In this document: piece by piece, positions 24,899 through 34,148 of the stretch
Layout of the letters: each line of letters opens with the position of its first letter
Position numbering within the stretch: position 1 is the stretch's first letter
Source of the DNA: Phenylobacterium glaciei
GTDB taxonomy: Bacteria; Pseudomonadota; Alphaproteobacteria; Caulobacterales; Caulobacteraceae
Direction: 5' to 3'
Length of the DNA: 64,000 bases
Assembly: GCF_016772415.1 (NCBI RefSeq)
Contig: NZ_JAGSGD010000001.1
Location: 3,683,501-3,747,500, forward strand
Position numbers and translations under genes: made by a program
The notes under the pieces: generated by a model
What the model saw: the letters and a program-made list of their open reading frames with translations, nothing else
What the model was told of the DNA's origin: nothing
Databases searched by the model: none

Positions 24899-26083
24899 AT
24901 GCAGATGGCCGTGACACTGCCTCCCAACTTCACATTGCTGCAGGTCGTCCCCGAGCTTGAGACCGGCGGCGCCGAACAGACCACGATCGATGTGGCCAAC
25001 GCCGTCGTGCGCGTCGGCGGCAAGGCCCTGGTGGCCACCCGCGGTGGCCGCATGACCGCGCGCCTGGAAGCCGACGGCGGCCGCCTGGCCCAGATGCCGG
25101 TACAGTCGAAGAACCCTCTGGTGATGCTGGGCAACGCCGCCCGACTGGTGGATTTGATCCGTAAGGAGAACGTCTCCCTCGTCCATGCCCGCAGCCGCGC
25201 GCCAGCCTTTTCCGCATTGTGGGCGGCTCAGGTCACCGGGACGCCCTTCGTGGCCACCTATCACGGCATCTACAACGCCAAGACCAAGCTGAAGCGCTGG
25301 TACAATGCGGTGATGACCCGCGGCGACCTGGTGATCGCCAATTCCGACTATACCCGCGATCACGTCCGGAGAGAGCACGACCTGCCGCCGGAAAAGATCG
25401 TCACCATCCCGCGCGGCGTGGACCTGGACCGCTTCAACCCGGCCTGGGTGACCCGCGAGCGGATCGAGGCTCTGCGCGAGGCCTGGTGCGTAGCTTCCGA
25501 CGACAACCGGGTGAAGATTCTGCTGGGCGGACGCCTGACCCGCATCAAGGGGCATCCCACCATCATCGCGGCGGCCGCCCGCATGAAGGCCGCCGGGCAG
25601 TCGAATTTCCTGATCATCTTCGCCGGCGACGACCAGGGCCGCACCGACTACCGCGAGGAGCTTGAGGCCTCAATCCGCGACCAGGGCCTCTCGGCCGAGA
25701 TCAAGCTGGTGGGCCACTGCGACGACATGCCGGCCGCCTGCCTGGTCTGCGATCTCGCCATCCTGCCGACCACCGTCCCGGAATCCTTCGGCCGCACCGC
25801 CGTGGAGCCCCAGGCCATGGGCCGCCCGGTGATCGCGTCCAGCCACGGCGGCGCCACCGAGACCGTGCTGGACGGCAAGTCCGGCTGGCTGGTCGCCCCC
25901 GGCGACGCCCCGGCCTGGGCCGCCGCCATGACCCACGCCATCGAGCTTGGGCCCGTCGAACTTCGCAAGATGGGGGAGCTGGCGCAGACCCGCGCCCGCC
26001 AACTCTATTCCGCCGAGGCCATGTGCGCGGCCACAATGGAAGCCTATGAACGCGTGCTGACGGCGAGGGCCCATGGCGCGTGA
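24899..26083 (+). CDS. Glycosyltransferase family 4 protein
   Basis: 394 residues, GT-B fold. N-terminal acceptor domain begins FTLLQVVPELETGGAEQTTI; donor-binding C-terminal domain has KILLGGRLTRIKGHPTIIAA and the GT4 signature ILPTTVPESFGRTAVEPQAM followed by GRPVIASSHGGATETV (E-x7-E retaining motif). Probably a lipopolysaccharide or polysaccharide glycosyltransferase acting at the inner face of the inner membrane. Start chosen at ATG 24899; ATG 24905 is equally possible. It overlaps the next gene by 11 bases, indicating a coupled pair. Confidence 0.88.
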   Translation: MQMAVTLPPNFTLLQVVPELETGGAEQTTIDVANAVVRVGGKALVATRGGRMTARLEADGGRLAQMPVQSKNPLVMLGNAARLVDLIRKENVSLVHARSRAPAFSALWAAQVTGTPFVATYHGIYNAKTKLKRWYNAVMTRGDLVIANSDYTRDHVRREHDLPPEKIVTIPRGVDLDRFNPAWVTRERIEALREAWCVASDDNRVKILLGGRLTRIKGHPTIIAAAARMKAAGQSNFLIIFAGDDQGRTDYREELEASIRDQGLSAEIKLVGHCDDMPAACLVCDLAILPTTVPESFGRTAVEPQAMGRPVIASSHGGATETVLDGKSGWLVAPGDAPAWAAAMTHAIELGPVELRKMGELAQTRARQLYSAEAMCAATMEAYERVLTARAHGA

Positions 26084-27056
26084 GATCAAGAAGATCCTGG
26101 TGATCAAGCTGTCGGCCCTGGGCGATTTCGTCCTGGCGCTGGCGGCCATGAAGAAAATCCGCGAGGCGCACAAGCGCGCCCACATCACCCTGCTGACCAC
26201 GCCGCCGTTCGAGGGGCTGGCCAAGAGCTCGCCCTACTTCAACGCCGTGGAGACCGACGGCAAGCCCAACGGCCCCGGCGAGTGGCTGGCCCTGCGGGCG
26301 CGGATCAAGAAGGCCAAGTACGACCGGGTCTACGACCTGCAGACCTCCTCGGCGTCCAACCGCATCTTCCAGATGCTGCGGCCCTTCCCGCCGGAATGGT
26401 CGGGGATCGCGCTCGGCTGCGCCCTGCCGCACAAAAACCCCCGCCGCAATTCCATGCACACCCTGGAGCGCCAGGCCGACCAGCTGAAGTCTGCCGGCAT
26501 CTGGCCTGACGCCCCCACCGAGCCCGGCAGCGCCCCGCCGCCGGACCTGTCCTGGGTGCTGCGCAAGGCGCCGCAGGAGCGCCCCGTGGCCGGCGGCGTG
26601 ATGCCCAGGCCCTATGTGCTGTTCATTCCCGGCGGCTCGGCCCACCGGCTGGACAAGCGTTGGCCCGTCGACCGCTACGGCGAGCTGGGCAAGATCCTCT
26701 ACGACCGCGGCTTCGACATCGTCATCCTGGGCGGCCCCCAGGAGAGCGCCGAGGCCCGCCAGATCCAACGCTATGTGGGCAAGGCGCGCGACCTCACCGG
26801 GCGCACCGACTTCGCCCGCATCGCCATCCTGGGGGCCAAGGCCGCCCTGGTGGTGGGAAACGATACCGGTCCCCTGCATCTGGCCGCCGCCACCGGCGCG
26901 CCCACCATCGTGCTGTTCTCGCGGGCCTCGGACCCCAACCTGTCGGCCCCGCGTGGCCATGTGGCGGTCCTGCAGGCCGACAATCTGGGCGATTTGGCTG
27001 TGGCGAGCGTCGCACAGGCGGCGAATGCTTTGGCCCCAGCCCCCGGCGGCGCTTGA
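26073..27056 (+). CDS. Glycosyltransferase family 9 (heptosyltransferase-like)
   Basis: 327 residues resembling ADP-heptose:LPS heptosyltransferases (WaaF/WaaC). N terminus KKILVIKLSALGDFVLALAA with the conserved LSALGD motif, central YVLFIPGGSAHRLDKRWPVD and the C-terminal VVGNDTGPLHLAAATGAPTI donor-site motif. It overlaps the GT4 gene by 11 bases. The lack of a defined acceptor means the exact sugar is unknown. Together they suggest LPS core or envelope glycan assembly, in line with kpsF and the nucleotide-sugar genes upstream. Confidence 0.88.
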   Translation: MAREIKKILVIKLSALGDFVLALAAMKKIREAHKRAHITLLTTPPFEGLAKSSPYFNAVETDGKPNGPGEWLALRARIKKAKYDRVYDLQTSSASNRIFQMLRPFPPEWSGIALGCALPHKNPRRNSMHTLERQADQLKSAGIWPDAPTEPGSAPPPDLSWVLRKAPQERPVAGGVMPRPYVLFIPGGSAHRLDKRWPVDRYGELGKILYDRGFDIVILGGPQESAEARQIQRYVGKARDLTGRTDFARIAILGAKAALVVGNDTGPLHLAAATGAPTIVLFSRASDPNLSAPRGHVAVLQADNLGDLAVASVAQAANALAPAPGGA

Positions 27057-27166
27057 TCGCGGGGAGCCGCAGGGTCATATACTAGCTGAACACCCCGGAG
27101 CGCTCCCGCGCGGCCGGTGCGTTCGCCTTGAAATAGCTCACGGAGCAAAAGCCTATTCGCCGCCCC

Positions 27167-27688
27167 ATGCAGGCGCCGCCCGTCAAAGACGGACCGCGCA
27201 TCAATGACGACATCCGCGTCCCAAAAGTTCTGCTCATCGATCAGCACGGTGAGAAGCAGGGCGTGATGCCGACCTCTTCCGCTCTGGAGGCCGCTGAAGA
27301 AGCTGGCCTCGACCTGGTCGAGATCGTGCCGAATGCTGATCCCCCTGTCTGCAAGATCCTGGACTACGGCAAGTTCAAGTTCCAGGAGCAGAAGAAGAAG
27401 AACGAGGCGCGCAAGCGCCAGAAGGTGGTGGAGATCAAGGAGATCAAACTCCGTCCCAACATCGACATCCACGACTACGAAGTCAAAGCGCGCTCCATGC
27501 ACCGCTTCTTCGAAGAGGGCGACAAGGTAAAGGTCACCCTGCGCTTTCGTGGCCGCGAACTCGCCCACCCTGAACTTGGCATGAAGCTTCTCCAGCAGGT
27601 GAAGGCCGACTTCGAGCCGGTGGCCAAGGTCGAGTACGAGCCCCGCATGGAAGGCCGTCAGATGATCATGATCCTGGCCCCGCGCTAG
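27167..27688 (+). CDS. infC: Translation initiation factor IF-3
   Basis: 173 residues. Binds the 30S subunit and monitors the start codon. N-terminal [20 protein letters not shown], linker rich in Lys/Glu ([20 protein letters not shown]) and C-terminal [17 protein letters not shown] with the [19 protein letters not shown] segment are standard. The start is an ATG at 27167, not the rare ATT used for autoregulation in enterobacteria; alphaproteobacterial IF3 commonly starts [12 protein letters not shown] as here. No strong Shine-Dalgarno is apparent. Terminator at 27713 ends the unit. Confidence 0.97.
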   Translation: MQAPPVKDGPRINDDIRVPKVLLIDQHGEKQGVMPTSSALEAAEEAGLDLVEIVPNADPPVCKILDYGKFKFQEQKKKNEARKRQKVVEIKEIKLRPNIDIHDYEVKARSMHRFFEEGDKVKVTLRFRGRELAHPELGMKLLQQVKADFEPVAKVEYEPRMEGRQMIMILAPR

Positions 27689-27712
27689 GCGTCATTCTCC
27701 AAGCGAATCAAG

Positions 27713-27742
27713 GCGGCCGTCCCTCAGGGGCGGCCGCTTTTT
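27713..27742 (+). terminator. Rho-independent terminator after infC
   Basis: GCGGCCG ... CGGCCGC stem with an 11-base loop followed by five T residues, 25 bases after the infC stop. Confidence 0.85.
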
Positions 27743-27824
27743 CGTGGGTCGGGCGCCCCCGCGACAACCAAGCGTCACGCTAGGTCTTTACGCCCCGGAC
27801 AGGGCAGCCTAACACCGGTCCATT

Positions 27825-29054
27825 ATGTCTGAATCCGAGCCGTATAAGGCCCCGGCGCCGCGTTTTGCGGCGGCGTCGCTGATCGCCGTTATCTTCATCA
27901 ACATGCTGGGCTTCGGGATCATCGTCCCGTTGTTGCCCTTCTACGCCAAGTCCTTCGACGCGGCGCCCTGGCAGATCGGGTTGATCTTCGGAGCCTATTC
28001 GGTGGGCGCCTTCTTCGGCGAACCCCTGTGGGGCCGGCTGTCGGACAAGTACGGCCGCAAGCCGCTGCTGATCTCCACCATCACGGGCAACTGCCTCTGC
28101 TACCTGGCGCTGGCCTTCGCCCCCAACATCTGGGTGGCCTTCGCCATCCGCCTGGTGGGCGGGCTCGCAGCCGGCAACGGGGCGGTGGTGCAGGGCTATA
28201 TCGCCGACGTCACCCCGCCGGAGAAACGCGCCCGCCAGATGAGCTACCAGGGCGCGGCCTGGAACGTCGGCCTGATCATCGGCCCGTCGGTGGGGGGCTT
28301 CTTCGCCCACACCGGCATGGGCCCAGCCGGCTTCCGCATTCCGCTGTTCATCGCCTCGGGCCTGGCGGCCCTTTGCGTTATCGCCATCGCCATCGTCATC
28401 AAGGAAAGCCGCGTTCGCGAGGAGGGCATCAGCCATCGCCCCAGCCGCTGGTCGGCCATCGGCGAGGCCGTGGGTCACCCCGTGATCGGCCGCATGATGC
28501 TGCTGACCTTCCTGGTGGGCTTCGCCTTCACCGGCATCGAAAGCCAGTTCGGCCTCTGGTCCCAGGCCCGCTTCGGCTGGGGTCCGCGTGACATCGCCGT
28601 CTGCTTCGCCTTCACCGGCGCGACGGCCTTCTTCTTCCAGACCATGATCACCGGCCGCATGTCGGAAAAGTACGGCGAAGGCGTGATGCTGGCCGTCGGC
28701 ATGGGCATGACAGCCGTCGCCGCGGCCCTGCAGATCTTCTCCATCAACGGCTACATGACCATCGCCCTGATGTGCCTGACGGCGGCGGGCCAGTCTGTGG
28801 CCTTCCCCAATGTCGGCGCGATCATCTCGCGCACCGCCGATCCGCATAAGCAGGGTCAGATCATGGGCCTCAACAACGCCACCGGGGCGCTCGCCCGGGT
28901 GACCGGCCCGATCTGCGCCGGTTTGATGGTGCCGCTGCTGCGGGACGGCCCCTTCATCCTGGGCGCCCTGGTGGTGACGCCGGCCATCCTGCTGGCCCTG
29001 TCGGCGACCCGGCGGGCCATCGCCATGGGCAAGCTCAACGAGACGGCCCCGTGA
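27825..29054 (+). CDS. MFS transporter, TetA-like (first of a coupled pair)
   Basis: 409 residues, 12 predicted transmembrane helices. Drug:H+ antiporter-type motif A GEPLWGRLSDKYGRKPLLIS in the loop after helix 2, FINMLGFGIIVPLLPFYAKS in helix 1 and the ADVTPPEKRARQ segment resemble the tetracycline-efflux (TCR/Tet) subfamily, though the substrate cannot be inferred. The stop overlaps the start of the next gene (GTGA). Both proteins share about the same motifs and lengths, pointing to a tandem duplication. Confidence 0.88.
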   Translation: MSESEPYKAPAPRFAAASLIAVIFINMLGFGIIVPLLPFYAKSFDAAPWQIGLIFGAYSVGAFFGEPLWGRLSDKYGRKPLLISTITGNCLCYLALAFAPNIWVAFAIRLVGGLAAGNGAVVQGYIADVTPPEKRARQMSYQGAAWNVGLIIGPSVGGFFAHTGMGPAGFRIPLFIASGLAALCVIAIAIVIKESRVREEGISHRPSRWSAIGEAVGHPVIGRMMLLTFLVGFAFTGIESQFGLWSQARFGWGPRDIAVCFAFTGATAFFFQTMITGRMSEKYGEGVMLAVGMGMTAVAAALQIFSINGYMTIALMCLTAAGQSVAFPNVGAIISRTADPHKQGQIMGLNNATGALARVTGPICAGLMVPLLRDGPFILGALVVTPAILLALSATRRAIAMGKLNETAP

Positions 29055-30259
29055 CGCCCTCCGCTGAGAAGCAGGACCTCCGCGCGCTGGTGATCCTGCT
29101 CTCGGTGGTGTTCCTCAACATCGCCGGCTTCGGGGTGGTGATCCCGCTGCTGCCCTTCTTCGGCAAGGCGTTCAACGCGCCGGCCTGGCAGATCGCCCTG
29201 CTGTTTTCGATGTTCTCGGCCGGTCAGTTCCTGGGCGAACCCTTCTGGGGCCGGCTCTCGGACCGGGTCGGCCGCCGCCCGGTGCTCATCGTCACCATCG
29301 CGGTCAGCGCGCTCTGCTACGTGGCGCTGGCCTTCTCCCCCAACATCCTGGTGGCCTTCGTCGCGAGGTTCGCCGGCGGCTTCTTCGCGGGCAATATCTC
29401 GACCCTGCAGGGCTGCATGGCCGACATCACCCCTCCGGAGAAGCGCGCCGGCCGCATGGGGGTGATGGGCTCGGCCTTCTCCCTGGGCTTCATGACCGGC
29501 CCGGCCCTGGGCGGTCTGCTGGCCCATCCGAACCTCGGCCCCATCGGCTTCCAGCTGCCGCTGTTCGCCGCCGCCGCGCTTGGACTGGCCTCGGCGCTGG
29601 GCGTCCTGTTCTTCGTGCGCGAGACCCGGCCGGGCACTCCCGATGTCCGCCCCCGCGGCCGTCAGGCGGCCCTGCGCGACGCCTTCGCCGATCCCGTCGT
29701 CTCCCGCATCCTGATCATCTCCTTCGTCATTGTCTCGGGCTTCGCCGGCATCGAGGCCACCTACGGCCTGTGGACGTCCGCCAAGTTCGGCTGGGGCCCG
29801 CAGCAGATTGGTCTCGCCTTCATGGTCATCGGCGTCATCGGCGCCTTCAGCCAGGGCATCGCCACCGGCTGGCTGGTGGCCCGCTTCGGCGAGCCCCGGG
29901 TGCTGATCGCGGGCCTTTGCCTGATGTTCGTCGGCATGCTGGTGCAGTTCACCTCGCAGGTGCCCGCCCAAGCCGTGCTGGGCCTGGCCATCGTCGGCTT
30001 TGGCCAGTCGATCTGCTTCCCCAACCTGGTGGGCCTGATCTCCAAGGCCACCCCACCCGACCGCCAGGGCGAGATGCTGGGCCTCAACATGTCCAACAAC
30101 GCGCTCGCCCGTATCGGCGGCCCGATCTATGCGGGCCAGCTGTTCAGCCTGGTCTCCCCCGGCGCCCCCTTCGCGCTCACCGCCATCCTCATCGTGCCGG
30201 CCATGATCCTGGCCCTGCAGGTGATCAAGCGCGTTCCACACATCCAGCCAACCAGCTAG
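29051..30259 (+). CDS. MFS transporter, TetA-like (second of a coupled pair)
   Basis: 402 residues starting at GTG 29051 within the preceding gene's stop. Helix 1 FLNIAGFGVVIPLLPFFGKA and motif A GEPFWGRLSDRVGRRPVLIV mirror the upstream paralogue, as does ADITPPEKRAGR. The strict coupling suggests that the two are needed in equal amounts, perhaps as a heterodimer, but that is inference; most MFS proteins act as monomers. It overlaps the convergent DUF1345 gene by 4 bases. Confidence 0.86.
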   Translation: MTPSAEKQDLRALVILLSVVFLNIAGFGVVIPLLPFFGKAFNAPAWQIALLFSMFSAGQFLGEPFWGRLSDRVGRRPVLIVTIAVSALCYVALAFSPNILVAFVARFAGGFFAGNISTLQGCMADITPPEKRAGRMGVMGSAFSLGFMTGPALGGLLAHPNLGPIGFQLPLFAAAALGLASALGVLFFVRETRPGTPDVRPRGRQAALRDAFADPVVSRILIISFVIVSGFAGIEATYGLWTSAKFGWGPQQIGLAFMVIGVIGAFSQGIATGWLVARFGEPRVLIAGLCLMFVGMLVQFTSQVPAQAVLGLAIVGFGQSICFPNLVGLISKATPPDRQGEMLGLNMSNNALARIGGPIYAGQLFSLVSPGAPFALTAILIVPAMILALQVIKRVPHIQPTS

Positions 30260-30984
30260 TCCCCGCCGAACAAGCCCGCCAGCAGGTTGATGGTCAGGGC
30301 CAGCACCACGGTGTTGAAGGTGAAGGCGACGATCCCGTGGATGGTCCCAATGCGCCGCAGCGGCTTGGACGTGAACGCGATGTCGGCCGTCTGCGACGCC
30401 ACCCCGATCACCGTGGAGAAGTGCAGGAAGTCCCAGTAGTCGGGGTCTTCGCCCCCAGGGAAGAGCAGTCCCCCCACCACCTTGCCCGCCGCTGGCGGTT
30501 CGTCGGGCGCGTAGTATTCATGGGCGTAGTGGAGGGCGAAGATCAGGTGGACCATGAACCAGGACGCGGCCACCGTCCCGAAGGCCAGGGCCACCCGCCA
30601 GGCCTTCTCCAGGCCGTGATCGGCCTTGGCGATGGACAGTTCGAACCCCACCGTCGCCACGCTGAACGCTGCGGCCAGGATCACGACCGCCAGGATCATC
30701 ACCTGCCCCTGGTCCTGGGTCGACGCCTGGGTGCGAATCTGGTCCGCCGACTTTGCGACCATGAACTGGATGATGGCGGCGATGAACACCAGGGCGCAGG
30801 CGTCCCAGCCGAGGATGGCGCTGGTGCTCCAATGGAACTTGGTCAGGTGAGCGCAGGCGACCCACACCACAAGGCCGACACTGAACGCGGCCAGCAGCCT
30901 GGGCCGGGCCAGGAACGCCCCGATCACCATGGGCCGGTTCTTGCGAGGCTTGAGTGCGGGAGGTTTGGTGGCTTTACGGGCCAT
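30256..30984 (-). CDS. DUF1345 family membrane protein
   Basis: 242 residues with about five transmembrane helices (for instance VMILAVVILAAAFSVATVGF and IVAFTFNTVVLALTINLLAG) and the FALHYAHEYYA and DYWDFLHFSTVIGVASQTAD segments that mark DUF1345. A basic, proline-rich N terminus (MARKATKPPALKPRKNRP) precedes the first helix. ATG at 30984 is preferred since it follows an AGAAG-type Shine-Dalgarno; 13 upstream codons are unsupported. Function of DUF1345 is not known. Confidence 0.88.
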   Translation of the reverse strand: MARKATKPPALKPRKNRPMVIGAFLARPRLLAAFSVGLVVWVACAHLTKFHWSTSAILGWDACALVFIAAIIQFMVAKSADQIRTQASTQDQGQVMILAVVILAAAFSVATVGFELSIAKADHGLEKAWRVALAFGTVAASWFMVHLIFALHYAHEYYAPDEPPAAGKVVGGLLFPGGEDPDYWDFLHFSTVIGVASQTADIAFTSKPLRRIGTIHGIVAFTFNTVVLALTINLLAGLFGGD

Positions 30985-31044
30985 AAGGGCTTCTCTCCGG
31001 CGTTTCCGAAGACCTAGGACCATCCGCCGACTCGGGGAAGCCGG

Positions 31045-32118
31045 TCAGGCTGCCGGCGCCGCATCGACGTAGGCGAAGAAGATCATGACCCGCACACCCC
31101 GGCCCGGCGAGGACTGCACGTCGATCGCCGCCTTGGCGTTCTGCAGCAACGATTTCACGATCAGCGCCGAGAGCTTGCCCTGGGTCGGCCAGACCGTCCC
31201 CTCCGGCAGGCCGACGCCGTCGTCGGCCACGATGACCCGGCAGCCGGTGGAGTCGGTGACACACTGGACCGTGATCGCGCCGCCATCCCGCCCCTTGAAG
31301 GCGTGCTTCAGCGCATTGGTCAGCAGTTCGTTGACCACCAGGCCTGCGGGCATGGCGACGTTGAGGGACACCGGCCAGGTATCGACCTGCAGGTTCAGAT
31401 GGATGCCTTCCACGGCATGGGCGCGCATCACCGCCGAGGCGATCTGGCTGACATAGATACCCAGGTCCACGGCTTCGCTCGGCGCGGCCTCGGTCAGCGT
31501 GTTGTAGAGCAGGCCAAGCGCCTCCACACGACCCGCCAGTCGATCAAACCCCTCACCGGCCCCCGCGTCCTTGGGCAGGGCGCGCGACTCGACGCGGATC
31601 AGCGCCGTGATCATCTGCAGATTGTTCTTCACCCGGTGCTGCAGTTCCCGCAGCAGCGTGTCCTTGGCGACGATCTGCTCTTCAAGATCTGCAGCCTCGG
31701 AGCTTTCCTTCGAAAGGCGCTCCACCAGGGCCACAAGGCGGAACCTGGGCTTGCCGTCGTCGTCCGCGATGAGGTTGGACCAGGCGTCGACTTCGGTTGT
31801 CTCACCGTCGTGCTGGATGGTGAAGGCGCCGATGTGGTCCCTCTCGTCAGTGATCACCAGACCCAGGGCGCGCGCGTCGTCCGCGCCGCTGGCCACGCCG
31901 GGCAGCTGATCCCAGGCCACCCCGACGATCTTGTCAGCGGTCTCGCCGGTCAGCCGCTCGAACTCCAGGTTGGCGTAGATGATGTGCTCGTTGGGCTTAA
32001 GTTCCGCGACGGCGATCGCGACCGGCACCTGATCGAGGAACTGCTTGAACTGATCGCTGTCGAGAGCGGCGGCGAGTTCGGTCGTGTCGAGAAGCCGGTC
32101 TAGCGGGCCTTCGGTCAT
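31045..32118 (-). CDS. PAS-domain sensor histidine kinase, HisKA_2 type
   Basis: 357 residues, no transmembrane helix. N-terminal PAS domain (about residues 20-130: FKQFLDQVPVAIAVAELKPN, YANLEFERLTG), a short coiled linker, then the HisKA_2 dimerisation domain with the phospho-accepting histidine in DTLLRELQHRVKNNLQMITA and an HATPase domain (NELLTNALKHAFKGRDGG, VADDGVGLPEG). HisKA_2 kinases regulate general stress or light responses in alphaproteobacteria. No cognate response regulator is adjacent. The start at 32118 (M of MTEGPLDRLLD) omits 21 unsupported codons. Confidence 0.9.
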   Translation of the reverse strand: MTEGPLDRLLDTTELAAALDSDQFKQFLDQVPVAIAVAELKPNEHIIYANLEFERLTGETADKIVGVAWDQLPGVASGADDARALGLVITDERDHIGAFTIQHDGETTEVDAWSNLIADDDGKPRFRLVALVERLSKESSEAADLEEQIVAKDTLLRELQHRVKNNLQMITALIRVESRALPKDAGAGEGFDRLAGRVEALGLLYNTLTEAAPSEAVDLGIYVSQIASAVMRAHAVEGIHLNLQVDTWPVSLNVAMPAGLVVNELLTNALKHAFKGRDGGAITVQCVTDSTGCRVIVADDGVGLPEGTVWPTQGKLSALIVKSLLQNAKAAIDVQSSPGRGVRVMIFFAYVDAAPAA

Positions 32119-32356
32119 AGGAATGCCCTGGGGAAACCGGCCAGACGCGCTGTCGCGGCCACCGGTGCCTGTGACTAGCACGGATCACCTCCGAATCCGG
32201 CGCGCTAAACACGCCAGCCACTGTTGGCGACTCCCAAACCCTTGCTTTCCCGCACCCTTTCGCGTATTCGCCCTCCCCTTCGGAACCGTCTGGCCAATGG
32301 CATGCCAGGACGGTTCATCAATACGCCAGAGGACGGGGCTCACGCTCCGCAGAGAA
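32119..32356. other. Leader region upstream of rpmI, no protein gene seen
   Basis: 238 bases holding the divergent promoters of the kinase and the ribosomal-protein genes. A strong hairpin lies at 32283-32316 (GAACCGTCTGGC paired with GCCAGGACGGTTC, one bulged G) about 40 bases before rpmI. It is a candidate autoregulatory leader. Confidence 0.55.
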
Positions 32357-32557
32357 ATGCCGAAACTGAAGACCAAGTCAGGCGCCAAAAAGCGCTTCAA
32401 AATCACTGCGTCCGGTTTGATCAAGGCCGGCGTCGCGGGCAAGCGCCACCGGCTGATGAGCCACAGCGCCAAGTACATCCGTCAGAACCGTGGCACGAAG
32501 GTCATGTCGTCGTCCGACGTCAAGACCATCAAGTCCTACCTGCCCTACGGCCTTTGA
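32357..32557 (+). CDS. rpmI: 50S ribosomal protein L35
   Basis: 66 residues, highly basic: PKLKTKSGAKKRFKITASG and KRHRLMSHSAKYIRQNRGT are the L35 signature. Binds 23S rRNA in the large subunit. Starts at ATG 32357, preceded by GCAGAGAA. It is followed after 15 bases by rplT; the usual infC-rpmI-rplT cluster is interrupted here, infC being 4.7 kb upstream. Confidence 0.97.
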   Translation: MPKLKTKSGAKKRFKITASGLIKAGVAGKRHRLMSHSAKYIRQNRGTKVMSSSDVKTIKSYLPYGL

Positions 32558-32572
32558 TCGGAGCACTGACAG

Positions 32573-32929
32573 ATGGCACGCGTTAAAAGGGGCGTCACCG
32601 CCCACGCCCGTCACAAGAAGGTTCTTGAGCAGGCCAAGGGTTTCTATGGCCGTCGCAAGAACACCATCCGCACGGCCAAGGCTGCGGTGGACAAGGCCGG
32701 CCAGTACGCCTACCGCGACCGCAAGGTCCGCAAGCGTAACTTCCGCTCGCTCTGGATCCAGCGCATCAACGCCGCGGCTCGCATCGAAGGCCTGACCTAC
32801 GCGACCTTCATCCACGGCCTCGACCTGGCCGGGATCGAGATCGACCGAAAGGTCCTCGCCGACATCGCCGGCAACGACCCGGTCGCGTTTACGGCCATCG
32901 CTGAGAAGGTTCGCGCCGCTCTGGCTTGA
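32573..32929 (+). CDS. rplT: 50S ribosomal protein L20
   Basis: 118 residues, assembly protein of the large subunit. [40 protein letters not shown] and the C-terminal RAALA with [19 protein letters not shown] are standard L20. In other bacteria L20 represses its own operon by binding a leader structure. A Shine-Dalgarno GGAGCACTGACAG precedes ATG. A terminator follows at 32961. Confidence 0.97.
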   Translation: MARVKRGVTAHARHKKVLEQAKGFYGRRKNTIRTAKAAVDKAGQYAYRDRKVRKRNFRSLWIQRINAAARIEGLTYATFIHGLDLAGIEIDRKVLADIAGNDPVAFTAIAEKVRAALA

Positions 32930-32960
32930 GGCCCGGGAGCTATCGGCTCCTAAAGCATTC

Positions 32961-32994
32961 AAAGCCCTTCGGCCGAACCGCCGGAGGGCTTTTT
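32961..32994 (+). terminator. Rho-independent terminator after rplT
   Basis: AGCCCTTCGGC ... GCCGGAGGGCT stem (one T-G wobble) followed by TTTTT. It separates rpmI-rplT from pheS. Confidence 0.85.
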
Positions 32995-33041
32995 GCTGTC
33001 CTCTTCCCGCGCCCTGTCACCCCCTCTAAGAACGCCGTGTC

Positions 33042-34148
33042 ATGACCGCCAAACTCGAAGCCGACCTCACCGCCGCCATCGCGGCCGCCGCCGACCTTAC
33101 CGCCCTCGAGGCCGTCCGGGTCTCGGCCCTGGGCAAGTCCGGGGCGATCTCCGACCTGCTCAAGTCGCTGGGGGGCATGAGCCCCGACGAGCGCCGCGAA
33201 CAGGGCCCGCTGATCAACGGCCTGCGCGACCGCGTCGCCGCCGCCATCGCCGCGCGCAAGGCCACCCTGGAAGCCGCCGAGCTGGACGCCCGCCTGGCCT
33301 CCGAAGGCGTCGATCTCTCCCTGCCGGCGCCGCCGCGCCGCAAGGGCGGGGTCCATCCCACCATGCAGGTGATGGACGAGATGATCGCCATCTTCGCCGA
33401 GATGGGCTTCTCGCTCGCCGAAGGGCCGGACATCGAAACCGACTTCAACAACTTCACCGCGCTCAACTTCCCGCCCAAGCACCCGGCGCGCGAGATGCAC
33501 GACACCTTCTTCCTGCCGGAGGACGAGAACGGCGAGCGCAAGGTGCTGCGCACCCACACCAGCCCGGTGCAGGTGCGCGTCATGAACCGCACCAACCAGA
33601 AGCCGGCCGCCCCGTGGATCGCCTCAGGGCAAGAGCCGCCGATCCGCGTCATCGTGCCGGGCCGCACGTTCCGGAAGGACAGCGACCAGACCCACACGCC
33701 GATGTTCCACCAGATCGAGGGTCTGGTGATCGACAAGGCCATCCACATGGGCCACCTGAAGTGGACCCTGGAGACCTTCCTCGGCCGGTTCTTCGAGACC
33801 CCGGACGTGGTCACCCGCTTCCGTCCCCACCACTTCCCCTTCACCGAGCCCAGCGCCGAGATGGACGTCCAGTGCGACCGCTCCGGCGGCGAGGTGAAGA
33901 TCGGCCAGGGGACCGACTGGCTGGAGATCCTCGGCTGCGGGATGGTCCACCCCAATGTGCTGCGCAACTGCGGCCTGGACCCCGACATCTGGCAGGGCTT
34001 CGCCTTCGGCTGCGGCGTCGACCGGCTGGGCGTCCTGAAATACGGCATGCCCGACCTGCGCGACATGTTCGCCACCGACGTCCGCTGGCTGCAGCACTAC
34101 GGCTTCTCGCCCTTCGCCGCCCCCAACCCGGCGACGGGGCTGTCGTGA
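33042..34148 (+). CDS. pheS: Phenylalanine-tRNA ligase alpha subunit
   Basis: 368 residues, catalytic subunit of the alpha2-beta2 synthetase. N-terminal coiled-coil region, then class II motif regions: [19 protein letters not shown], motif 2 [18 protein letters not shown] and motif 3 [20 protein letters not shown]; the phenylalanine-binding [16 protein letters not shown] is intact. Full length. Its TGA overlaps the ATG of the ASCH gene by one base (TGATG). Confidence 0.97.
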   Translation: MTAKLEADLTAAIAAAADLTALEAVRVSALGKSGAISDLLKSLGGMSPDERREQGPLINGLRDRVAAAIAARKATLEAAELDARLASEGVDLSLPAPPRRKGGVHPTMQVMDEMIAIFAEMGFSLAEGPDIETDFNNFTALNFPPKHPAREMHDTFFLPEDENGERKVLRTHTSPVQVRVMNRTNQKPAAPWIASGQEPPIRVIVPGRTFRKDSDQTHTPMFHQIEGLVIDKAIHMGHLKWTLETFLGRFFETPDVVTRFRPHHFPFTEPSAEMDVQCDRSGGEVKIGQGTDWLEILGCGMVHPNVLRNCGLDPDIWQGFAFGCGVDRLGVLKYGMPDLRDMFATDVRWLQHYGFSPFAAPNPATGLS

